Positions 8,557 through 16,235 of a DNA stretch of 51,937 bases are shown here, piece after piece; the first letter of the stretch is position 1; every line of letters begins with the position of its first letter. The notes beneath the pieces were generated by a model. The model saw only the letters and a list, made by a program, of their open reading frames with translations, was not told where the DNA came from and made no database searches. The position numbers and the translations under genes are program-made. This stretch comes from Betaproteobacteria bacterium. GTDB lineage: Bacteria; Pseudomonadota; Gammaproteobacteria; Burkholderiales; SG8-39. The stretch is taken from contig VBBY01000045.1 in the NCBI GenBank assembly GCA_005881595.1, positions 1 through 51,937 on the forward strand. Reading direction: 5' to 3'.

Positions 8557-9909
8557 TCATAGACTGCCCGCCGCCTTCAGCGCGCGCAGCGCGCCGCGAA
8601 AGGCGTCCAATGTCTGCGACAGCTCGCGCCCGCCGTGCACCGCCGACACGAATCCTCCCGGCCCGCCGGCGATGTCGACCCCGTGCGCGAGAAGCGCGAC
8701 GCGCAGCCGGTTGTTGAGCTGCGGGTCGCGCGCGCCCTTGAGGCCCTTGAAGCCGAGCTTGAGCGGATCGAAGTTCGCTGGATCGAGCGGCAGCCGGGTC
8801 GGATTGGGAAAGATCACGAACACCGACGCTTCGCCGAAGATGCCCCAGGGCACGCCTTCCTCGACCAGGATGCGGCGCAGGCCGGCGCGCAGCTCGCCCG
8901 CCGCCGCCTCGGCGCGCGCGCAGGCATCGCCCGCCTCGACCAGCGAGAGCGCGGCCACGCCCGCGGCGGCGCAGAGCGGGTTGGCGTTGAAGGTGCCCTG
9001 GTGTCCGATCTTCTCGCGCTGCGCGGCTTTCGCCGCGCCAGGGTCGAGCTGATCGAGGATGTCCTTCGCGCCCGCCACCGCGCCGCCGGGAAGGCCGCCG
9101 GCGAGGATCTTGGCTAGCACGGTGAGATCGGGAACGATGCCGTAGCGCGCCTGCGCGCCGCCGCGCGACCAGCGGAAGCCCGTGATCACCTCGTCGAACA
9201 CGAGCACCACGCCGCGCTTGCGTGTCGCTTCGCGCAGCGCGGCGAGAAATCCGGACGGCAGCGGCACCTGGCCCCAGGAGGCGCCCGAAGGCTCGACGAT
9301 CACCGCAGCGATGTCATTACGGGCTTGCAATAGATCAAGTACTGGACCCGCATCGTCGGCAGGCAGCAAGAGCGTTTCCCTGACGAGCGATTCCGGAATG
9401 CCGGCAGGCACCGAGCCGTCGTAGTGCGACATCCCGCCCGGCGCGACGGCGTCGTGCCAGCCGTGGAAATGGCCGACGAAGCGCATGATCCTGGTCTTGC
9501 CCGTGTACGCGCGCGCCAGCCGCAGCGCGAGCTGCGAGGCCTCGGTCCCGGAGCCGGTGAAGCGCACGCGCTCGGCCGAAGGCACGAGCCGCTGCACGAG
9601 CTCGGCCCAGCGCACCTCGAGCTCGTGCGAGGCGCCCCAGTGCGTGCCGAGCGCCGCCTGGCGCTGCACCGCTTCGACGAGCGGCGGATGCGAATGGCCG
9701 AAGAGCAGCGCGCCGTGGCCGCCGAAGTAGTCGACGTACTCGTTGCCGTCGACGTCCCACTTGCGCGCACCGGCAGCGCGCGCGACGTAGATCGGATAGG
9801 GGGAAGTCGCGCGCGAATCGTGCGTGAGGCCCGCCGGCAAGGCGCGGCACGCCTGCGCATAGAGGGCGGCGGAACCCGGCGTGCGGGCGCGGTACAGGTC
9901 TTCGATCAT
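8557..9909 (-). CDS. Class III PLP enzyme, glutamate-1-semialdehyde 2,1-aminomutase-like
   Basis: A 450-residue fold-type I PLP enzyme. It has the phosphate-binding TGSGTEASQLALR (118-130), HFHGWHD (148-153), the cofactor Asp in VFDEVITGFRW (Asp239) and the Schiff-base Lys267 in TVLAKILAGGLPGGAVAG, an arrangement typical of the HemL-like group. It need not be the haem-pathway HemL; divergent paralogues act as aminotransferases on other substrates. Its start is 33 bases from the divergent TRAP operon, so the substrate of that transporter could be related. A short low-GC stretch with rare codons lies at about 9313-9350. Confidence 0.85.
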   Translation of the reverse strand: MIEDLYRARTPGSAALYAQACRALPAGLTHDSRATSPYPIYVARAAGARKWDVDGNEYVDYFGGHGALLFGHSHPPLVEAVQRQAALGTHWGASHELEVRWAELVQRLVPSAERVRFTGSGTEASQLALRLARAYTGKTRIMRFVGHFHGWHDAVAPGGMSHYDGSVPAGIPESLVRETLLLPADDAGPVLDLLQARNDIAAVIVEPSGASWGQVPLPSGFLAALREATRKRGVVLVFDEVITGFRWSRGGAQARYGIVPDLTVLAKILAGGLPGGAVAGAKDILDQLDPGAAKAAQREKIGHQGTFNANPLCAAAGVAALSLVEAGDACARAEAAAGELRAGLRRILVEEGVPWGIFGEASVFVIFPNPTRLPLDPANFDPLKLGFKGLKGARDPQLNNRLRVALLAHGVDIAGGPGGFVSAVHGGRELSQTLDAFRGALRALKAAGSL

Positions 9910-9942
9910 GCGGTGTACTATGTTTCGCCAGGAGGAGACCCA

Positions 9943-10986
9943 ATGCTAACCCGTACGCTCGGCGCAATCGCGGTCGGATTGTCTTTTAGCGTTTGTGCCC
10001 AGGACCTGCCGAAAACGCAGTTCAAGGTGATCGGGCTCAACAGTCCCACCGTCGCCTCGATCGTCGACGAGGTGCCGTTCTGGCGCGAGACATTGCCGAA
10101 GGCCTCGAACGGCGCGATCAGCGCTGACATCACTCCGCTCGACCAGATGGGAATCGACGACAAGACCATGCTGCGCCTGCTGCGCCTGGGGGTGATGGAT
10201 TTCGCCGGCATGGACATCTCCAAGATGGCGGGCGACGATCCGCGCTTCGAGGGCTGCGACCTCGCCGGCATCACCCTTGATGCGGACAAGGCGCGTGCAG
10301 GGTGCGAAGCGTACCGCTCCGTGATCGACCGCCAGATGCAGAAGAACTGGAACGCAAGACTGCTCGCCTTCGGGGGCAACCCGCCGCAGGTGTTCTGGTG
10401 CCGCGGCCTGCTCGGCGGCCTGAGCGACCTCAAGGGCAAGAAGGTGCGCGTGTTCAACAACACCATGCGCGACTTCCTGGGCGGCATCGGCGCGACCGCG
10501 GTCAGCATGGCGTTCGCCGAGGTCGTTCCTGCGCTCAACAACGGCGTCGTCGACTGCGGCGTCACCGGCAGCCTGTCGGGCAACACGGCGGGCTGGCCCG
10601 AGGTGACGAAGTCGCTTTACCCGATGTCGCTCGGCTGGAGCATCAACGTGATGGCGGTGAACCTGGCGAGCTGGAACCGCCTCGACAAGCGCGTGCAGAA
10701 CTTCCTCCTCGAGCAGGTGCAGGCCTACGAGAACAAGATGTGGACCACGCTCAAGAAAGCGACCGCCGAGGCCGACAACTGCAATACCGGCAGGCAGCCC
10801 TGCACCATGGGCAAGCTCGCCCACATCACCATCGTTCCGGTGAAGCCGGCCGAAGCCGAGACGCACAAGAAACTGGTCGAGGGCGCGGTGCTCGCCGGCT
10901 GGGCGAAGCGCTGCGGTGGCGAATGCGCCGCCGAGTGGAACAACACCGTCGGCAAGACGCTCGGCCTCAGAGCGCCAACGAACTGA
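9943..10986 (+). CDS. dctP: TRAP transporter substrate-binding protein (DctP family)
   Basis: Periplasmic receptor of a tripartite ATP-independent transporter. The ATG at 9943 follows a strong ribosome site (GGAGGAG at 9931) and encodes a Sec signal peptide ending near VCAQ, giving 347 residues; an upstream in-frame extension is antisense to the HemL-like gene and was rejected. The ligand-binding family pattern is visible as LKGKKVRVFNN followed by MAFAEVVPALNNGVVDCG, where the first motif usually carries the Arg that binds a carboxylate. It leads a three-gene operon with both permease subunits. The ligand is probably an organic acid; identity unknown. Confidence 0.93.
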   Translation: MLTRTLGAIAVGLSFSVCAQDLPKTQFKVIGLNSPTVASIVDEVPFWRETLPKASNGAISADITPLDQMGIDDKTMLRLLRLGVMDFAGMDISKMAGDDPRFEGCDLAGITLDADKARAGCEAYRSVIDRQMQKNWNARLLAFGGNPPQVFWCRGLLGGLSDLKGKKVRVFNNTMRDFLGGIGATAVSMAFAEVVPALNNGVVDCGVTGSLSGNTAGWPEVTKSLYPMSLGWSINVMAVNLASWNRLDKRVQNFLLEQVQAYENKMWTTLKKATAEADNCNTGRQPCTMGKLAHITIVPVKPAEAETHKKLVEGAVLAGWAKRCGGECAAEWNNTVGKTLGLRAPTN

Positions 10987-11564
10987 TTGCCTTCGCGCAG
11001 CGCCTGACGCGCTTCGGGCTGTGGTTCGGCGGCGCGCTGATACTGGCCGCCGCCGTGCTGATCGGCGTCGACGTCACGCTGCGCAAGTTCTTCAACGCCT
11101 CGATCGGCGGCGCCGACGAGCTCGCCGGCTACGCGCTCGCCCTCGGCACCGCGTGGTCGCTCGGCGCGGCGCTGCTCGACCGCGCTCACATCCGCATCGA
11201 TTCGCTCTATGTGCTGCTGCCGCGCTGGCTGCGTCTGTCCCTGGATTTCGCCGGACTCGCGCTGTTCATCGCGTTCTTCGGCCTGATCGCGTGGCACGGC
11301 TGGAGCGTGGTGCAGCAGTCCTGGATGTCGGGATCGCGCAGCCAGTCGGCGCTCGCCACGCCGACCGTGATCCCGCAGTCGCTGTGGCTTCTGGGCCTCG
11401 CGCTGTTCTTCGTCGTCGGCTTCGCGCTTCTTGCCCATGCGGCGATTCTCATTGCGCGCGGCAACGCCTCGGCAGCCGAGCACGCCATCAGTACCCGCTC
11501 TGCCGCTGAAGAGGTGCAGGAAGAGATTCGAGAGCTATGGTCTGGACCGCGCTCGGGATCCTGA
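10923..11564 (+). CDS. dctQ: TRAP transporter small permease (DctQ family)
   Basis: Inner-membrane small subunit with four predicted helices and the family segment FFNASIGGADELAGYAL. Homology appears to begin near NELIAFAQRLTRF. In that frame the usable starts are an ATG at 10923 and a GTG at 10935, both well inside dctP, or a CTG at 10983 that overlaps the dctP TGA. I give the longest form (213 residues) but the true start may be the CTG. The 3' end overlaps dctM by 28 bases. Role: together with DctM it couples sodium movement to import of the DctP ligand. Confidence 0.85.
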   Translation: MRRRVEQHRRQDARPQSANELIAFAQRLTRFGLWFGGALILAAAVLIGVDVTLRKFFNASIGGADELAGYALALGTAWSLGAALLDRAHIRIDSLYVLLPRWLRLSLDFAGLALFIAFFGLIAWHGWSVVQQSWMSGSRSQSALATPTVIPQSLWLLGLALFFVVGFALLAHAAILIARGNASAAEHAISTRSAAEEVQEEIRELWSGPRSGS

Positions 11565-12823
11565 TCGTTCTTCTCGCGCTGGCGGTCCCCGTCGCCGCGG
11601 GCCTCGGCTTCCTCGGCATCGCACTCTCGGAAATCTACTCGCGGCTGCCGCTCACGCTCGCGATCGGGGAGGTGGCCTGGGCGACGTCGAACAACTTCCT
11701 GCTCGTCGCCATTCCGTTCTTCGTGCTGCTCGGCGAGATCCTGCTGCGCTCGGGCATGGCCGAGCGCATGTACAACGCCCTCGTGCTGTGGGTGCCGTGG
11801 CTACCGGGCGGGCTGATGCACTCGAACATCGCTGCGTGCGCCATGTTCGCCGCCACTTCAGGTTCCAGCGTCGCCACCGCGGCGACCATCGGCACGGTGG
11901 CGATGGGCGAGATCAAGAAGCACGGCTACTCGGAGCGCCTGTTTCTCGGCACGATCGCGGCGGGCGGCACGCTCGGCATCCTGATCCCGCCGTCGATCAA
12001 CATGATCGTCTACGGCGTGCTGACCGACTCCTCGATCCCCAAGCTCTACCTCGCCGGCTTCATTCCCGGGCTGGTCCTCGCCGGCCTCTTCAGCCTGACG
12101 GTGCTGCTCATCTGCCTGCTGCGGCCGGAGCTCGGCGGCCGGCGCACCAGGACGGATTGGAAGGCGCGCATCCGCGCGCTGCCCGACCTCATCCCGCCGC
12201 TCGTGATCTTCCTCGCCGTGATCGGCTCGATCTACGCCGGCCTGGCGACCGCGACCGAATCGGCGGCGCTCGGCGTGATCGCCGCCCTCGGCGTCGCCGC
12301 CTGGCACCGGCGGCTCAGCTTGCGCATGCTGCTGCAGGCATTCGAGGGCACGATGCGCACCAACGCCATGATCATGGCGATCCTGATCGCGGCCTACTTC
12401 CTCAACTTCGTGATCAGCTCGATCGGCCTCACCGGGCAGGTGAACCGGTTGGTCACCGGGCTGGGCCTGACCTCCACGGAATTGCTGCTGGCGGTGATCG
12501 TGTTCTACCTCATCCTCGGGTGTTTCATGGAGACGCTCTCCATGATGGTGGCGACGGTCCCGATCATCGCGCCGATCATGTTCAAGGCGGGCTACGACCC
12601 GATCTGGTTCGGCATCCTGATCGTGATCCTGATGGAGACGGCGATGATCACCCCGCCGGTGGGCATCAACCTGTACGTTGTGCAGGGCCTGCGCAAGCGC
12701 GGCAGGATCGACGACGTGATCATCGGCGCGGCGCCCTTCGTCGTAGCCATGCTGGTAATGATCGCGATCCTGTCGTACTGGCCCAGCCTCGCGCTGTGGC
12801 TGCCGCGCGCCGCCGCGGATTAA
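11537..12823 (+). CDS. dctM: TRAP transporter large permease (DctM family)
   Basis: A 428-residue polytopic membrane protein with the repeated hydrophobic architecture of the DctM subunit. Characteristic segments include AIPFFVLLGEILLRSGMAERMYNAL, where the family conserves PFF and G-x-L, ATSGSSVATAATIG and IPPSINMIVYG in the middle, and TPPVGINLYVVQGL near the end. It completes the dctPQM operon with a 28-base overlap with dctQ. A 72-base gap follows and contains an inverted repeat (see 12828-12871). Confidence 0.95.
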   Translation: MVWTALGILIVLLALAVPVAAGLGFLGIALSEIYSRLPLTLAIGEVAWATSNNFLLVAIPFFVLLGEILLRSGMAERMYNALVLWVPWLPGGLMHSNIAACAMFAATSGSSVATAATIGTVAMGEIKKHGYSERLFLGTIAAGGTLGILIPPSINMIVYGVLTDSSIPKLYLAGFIPGLVLAGLFSLTVLLICLLRPELGGRRTRTDWKARIRALPDLIPPLVIFLAVIGSIYAGLATATESAALGVIAALGVAAWHRRLSLRMLLQAFEGTMRTNAMIMAILIAAYFLNFVISSIGLTGQVNRLVTGLGLTSTELLLAVIVFYLILGCFMETLSMMVATVPIIAPIMFKAGYDPIWFGILIVILMETAMITPPVGINLYVVQGLRKRGRIDDVIIGAAPFVVAMLVMIAILSYWPSLALWLPRAAAD

Positions 12824-12827
12824 AAGA

Positions 12828-12871
12828 GTCGCCAGAAGCACCTCCGCGCTTGACTTACTGCGCCTGGCGAC
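12828..12871. repeat. Inverted repeat downstream of dctM
   Basis: GTCGCCAG (12828-12835) is matched by its reverse complement CTGGCGAC (12864-12871), with a 28-base loop that includes further short pairing. No T-run follows on either strand, so it is a possible rho-dependent or mRNA-stabilising hairpin at the end of the dctPQM transcript and not a classical terminator. Chance occurrence is possible. Confidence 0.35.
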
Positions 12872-12925
12872 TGCATGATTTTGCCGTAACGTCCGTTGCG
12901 AAGTTACGAAGCGAGGCGTTCCCCG

Positions 12926-14782
12926 ATGAATGGACGTGCCTCAATGAAGCCTGTGCATCGAAGCACCGGCGTGTGTCGGTTCGCAGCGACACTGCGCATG
13001 TGCGCCCTGCTGGTCGGCAGTGCAATCTCGCTGATCGCGCCCACACCGGCGCTATCCCAATTCGGCATCCCGGGAATTATTAAATCGTGGCATGCGATGC
13101 AGCGCGCCAACGACGCTGCTCACTTCCTCGAACAGGCGACGTTTGGTCCGTCGTTCGCCCAGGATCCGAGCGACCCGAATTATCCTGTCTCGGTCGCGCA
13201 CGTGCAGGCGCTCGGGTATGAGAGCTGGCTCAACGAGCAGTTTGGGATGCCAGTCTTGTACCCCAACGATCCTGGCGTGCCCAGCGTGGGAACCAATTAC
13301 GTCTCCCCGAAGGATCCGGACACCTGTCCGAACGGCGGCATCTGCTGGTCACCAACGAACCTTGACTCGACGACATGCGGCAACATCTGCAGTCGCGACA
13401 ACTACACAGCGTACCCGCTGCAGGTCCAGTTCTATACCAACGCCCTGAAGGGAGCAGACCAGCTTCGACAGCGCGTGGCCTGGGCGCTCACACAGATCTT
13501 CGTCGTCTCACAAGTCGACATCCATCTCTCGAGCTGGATGACCCGGTATTTGCAGTTGTTCGACCGCAACGCCTTCGGAAATTTCCGCCAGCTGCTCTAC
13601 GACATCACCCTGAACCCGGCCATGGGTCAATACCTGAACATGGCCGGCAACGTGAAGACCAATGTCAACGAGAACTACGCCCGGGAAGTCCTGCAACTGT
13701 TTTCGATCGGCCTGAACAAGCTGAATCCTGACGGCACGCTCCGGCTTGATGCCCAGGGGAGCCCGCTTCCAACCTACGGGCAGGACGAGATCACCGACTT
13801 CGCGCGCGTGTTCACCGGCTGGAATCTGGCTGCCCAGCTCGCCCCTGGCATCCCAAACTATCGCGACCCGATGGTCGTCACCTCTGAGACCCGGCACGAC
13901 ACCGACCCGAAGACATTGCTTGATGGCGCGGGGTTGCCTGGCGCGCAGAATGCGGCAACTGAGTTGAACGAGGCGTTGGACAACATCTTCAATCACCCGA
14001 ACGTCGGCCCGTTTATCGGCACGCAACTGATCCAGCACCTGGTGACGAGCAACCCGAGCCCCGGCTACGTCGCGAGCGTCACCAGCGCGTTCAACACCGG
14101 GACCTACACGTCCGGGTCGGGGATCAGCTTCGGCTCGGGGAACCGGGGCGATATGCGCGCGGTGATCGCGGCCACCCTGCTGGATCCCGAAGCGCGCACC
14201 AGCCCTACGAGTGCAGCGCACGGCCACCTCCGCGAGCCGGTGCTTTTCATCACCAATACCTTACGCGCTCTCGGTATCACCAGGGACGCCGTGAACTACA
14301 CCACCGACTTCGTCCTCGGCGAATCGTTCTTGCCCACGAACCTGGTCATGGGTCAAGACGTGTTCCGGTCGCCCACGGTGTTCAACTACTACCCGCCGGA
14401 TAACCAGATGTCGTGCGCCACGCCGCCGAACTGTCCTCTCGCGCCCGAGTTCGCCCTCCAGTCAACGGCTACCGCCCTGGCCCGAATCAACTTCATCTAC
14501 AACATCGTGTACCACCGGATGCCGACATCGCAACCGAACCGTCCGATAGGGACGTGGATCGATACCACGCCGTTTGAGGCAAAGGCCGCGGGCGACGCCA
14601 ATGCGTTGATCGATGACCTGAATGGCCGGCTCATGCATGGTGCCATGACCGACGCCGTACGCGCGATCGTCCGCGACGCGGTGACCGCCATCCCGGACAG
14701 CGATCGGGCCGGTCTGACGGCTCGCGTCCGGGAAGCCATGTACCTGATAGCGACCGCCTCACAATATCAGGTGGAGAGATGA
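12926..14782 (+). CDS. DUF1800 family secreted protein
   Basis: A protein of about 618 residues with an N-terminal export signal (hydrophobic [17 protein letters not shown]) followed by a DUF1800 domain. Landmarks are [14 protein letters not shown] near the start, [46 protein letters not shown] and the C-terminal [16 protein letters not shown]1800 proteins are almost always paired with a DUF1501 protein, as here (ATGA overlap at 14779). The biochemical function is not established. An in-frame TTG at 12896 and an ATG at 12950 are alternative starts. The block has a slightly lower GC content and different codon use from the transporter genes before it. Confidence 0.9.
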   Translation: MNGRASMKPVHRSTGVCRFAATLRMCALLVGSAISLIAPTPALSQFGIPGIIKSWHAMQRANDAAHFLEQATFGPSFAQDPSDPNYPVSVAHVQALGYESWLNEQFGMPVLYPNDPGVPSVGTNYVSPKDPDTCPNGGICWSPTNLDSTTCGNICSRDNYTAYPLQVQFYTNALKGADQLRQRVAWALTQIFVVSQVDIHLSSWMTRYLQLFDRNAFGNFRQLLYDITLNPAMGQYLNMAGNVKTNVNENYAREVLQLFSIGLNKLNPDGTLRLDAQGSPLPTYGQDEITDFARVFTGWNLAAQLAPGIPNYRDPMVVTSETRHDTDPKTLLDGAGLPGAQNAATELNEALDNIFNHPNVGPFIGTQLIQHLVTSNPSPGYVASVTSAFNTGTYTSGSGISFGSGNRGDMRAVIAATLLDPEARTSPTSAAHGHLREPVLFITNTLRALGITRDAVNYTTDFVLGESFLPTNLVMGQDVFRSPTVFNYYPPDNQMSCATPPNCPLAPEFALQSTATALARINFIYNIVYHRMPTSQPNRPIGTWIDTTPFEAKAAGDANALIDDLNGRLMHGAMTDAVRAIVRDAVTAIPDSDRAGLTARVREAMYLIATASQYQVER

Positions 14783-16227
14783 GCATAGCCGCTAGCCGTC
14801 GGCAATTCTTGGTCCACGCCGGTTGCGGCGCGCTCAGCGGAGCGGCGTTCCTCACGGGGTTAGGACGTTTCGGGCTGATCCAAGCGCTAGCGCAGTCCAG
14901 CGCTCCCACCGACTACAAAGCGCTGGTGTGCGTGTTCCTATTTGGCGGCAACGACGCCAACAATGTCGTCATCCCCTACACGAACTATGCGGACTACAAC
15001 CGTGTCCGCGGCACTAGTAGTATCGCCATCAGTCAGGCCGACCTGCTCCTGATCAATCCGCCCAGCACCGGGGGGCTGACTTTCGGATTCCACCCAAGCT
15101 TCCGAGACGGATTCGTGTCGGGCACCGCCATGTCACCCAGCCTGAATGATCTGTGGGCTCAGCAAAAGATGGCCGCGGTGTGCAATGTGGGTCCGCTCAT
15201 CCGGCCCCTCACGCGAGCCGATTACCGCGCGGGACTGGCGCGCCCCTACCAGCTGTTCTCGCACGCCGACCAGCAAAATCTCTGGCAAACTTCGTATGCC
15301 AGCCTTCCCCGCCAGACTGGTTGGGGTGGCCTCGTGGCGGACAGGACCGAGGGCATCAGCGGGACGGGGCAGTTTCCGGTGATCGCGTCGATGTCGGGCG
15401 TGACCATTTTCAGCACCGGGCAAAACGCCCGGCCGCTCGTTCTCGCCCCAGCCCCCACCGCTCTGAATGCCACGCTCAAGCTGCTCAAGACGGATGACCG
15501 CGATGCGTTGCTGCGAGCTCTCACTGCGGACGGCGATGCCGCGATGCCGGCGCTCATCCAAGGCGCCGCGCAGATCACGTCGCAAGCGCTCGCCGCGAGC
15601 AATTTGCTCACCGACGACCCGGTGGTCAGGACGTTCCCGAACACTTCGCTCGGTAACCAGCTCAAGCAGGTGGCCAAGCTCATCAGCAAGGCGCCGCAGC
15701 TTGGCCTCACTCGCCAGATATTCTTCACTTCGTTGGGCGGCTTCGACACCCACACCAACCAAGGCAACATCGCCGGGCAACAAGCCAACCTCTTGCGGCA
15801 AGTCAGCCAAGCCGTTGGGACCTTCTACAACGCGATGGTCGACCTCGGCGTCTCGAACAAGGTCACGACATTCACCGCTTCCGACTTCAGTCGGACATTT
15901 GTCCCAGGAGGCGGGGGGACCGGCACGGACCATGCGTGGGGCGCCCATCAGTTCGTCATCGGCGATGCCGTTCGGGGCGGCGATTTCTACGGCACCTACC
16001 CCGACCTGACGCTCGCGGGCGGGGTGGATACCGACTCCGGATCCGGGGCTCGGGGGCGGTGGATTCCGACGACCTCGGTGGATCAGTACGCCGCCACGCT
16101 CGCCGACTGGTACGGCCTGGCGATCAGCGACCGCGCGCTGGTGTTTCCAAACCTCGCACAGTTCTCGCCGGCAGTCCTCCCGTTCATGCGCGCGCCGGCG
16201 CTGGCGATCGCGTCCACCAGCAGCTGA
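14779..16227 (+). CDS. DUF1501 family protein with Tat-type signal
   Basis: A 482-residue protein starting with [20 protein letters not shown], a twin-arginine export signal. It then shows the DUF1501 pattern: [19 protein letters not shown] near residue 50, [10 protein letters not shown] with a conserved Asp and His, and a C-terminal DFSRTF and [17 protein letters not shown]. This domain belongs to the alkaline-phosphatase/sulfatase-like fold as generally annotated, but no substrate is known. It is translationally coupled to the DUF1800 gene. The conserved pairing suggests that the two act together outside the cytoplasm. Confidence 0.92.
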   Translation: MSIAASRRQFLVHAGCGALSGAAFLTGLGRFGLIQALAQSSAPTDYKALVCVFLFGGNDANNVVIPYTNYADYNRVRGTSSIAISQADLLLINPPSTGGLTFGFHPSFRDGFVSGTAMSPSLNDLWAQQKMAAVCNVGPLIRPLTRADYRAGLARPYQLFSHADQQNLWQTSYASLPRQTGWGGLVADRTEGISGTGQFPVIASMSGVTIFSTGQNARPLVLAPAPTALNATLKLLKTDDRDALLRALTADGDAAMPALIQGAAQITSQALAASNLLTDDPVVRTFPNTSLGNQLKQVAKLISKAPQLGLTRQIFFTSLGGFDTHTNQGNIAGQQANLLRQVSQAVGTFYNAMVDLGVSNKVTTFTASDFSRTFVPGGGGTGTDHAWGAHQFVIGDAVRGGDFYGTYPDLTLAGGVDTDSGSGARGRWIPTTSVDQYAATLADWYGLAISDRALVFPNLAQFSPAVLPFMRAPALAIASTSS

Positions 16228-16235
16228 TAGCGCCG

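Noticed and set aside
8557-9909. Calling the class III PLP enzyme the haem-pathway HemL
   Set aside because: Motifs fit the wider family, but no tetrapyrrole genes are nearby and the sequence departs from HemL around the Schiff-base Lys.
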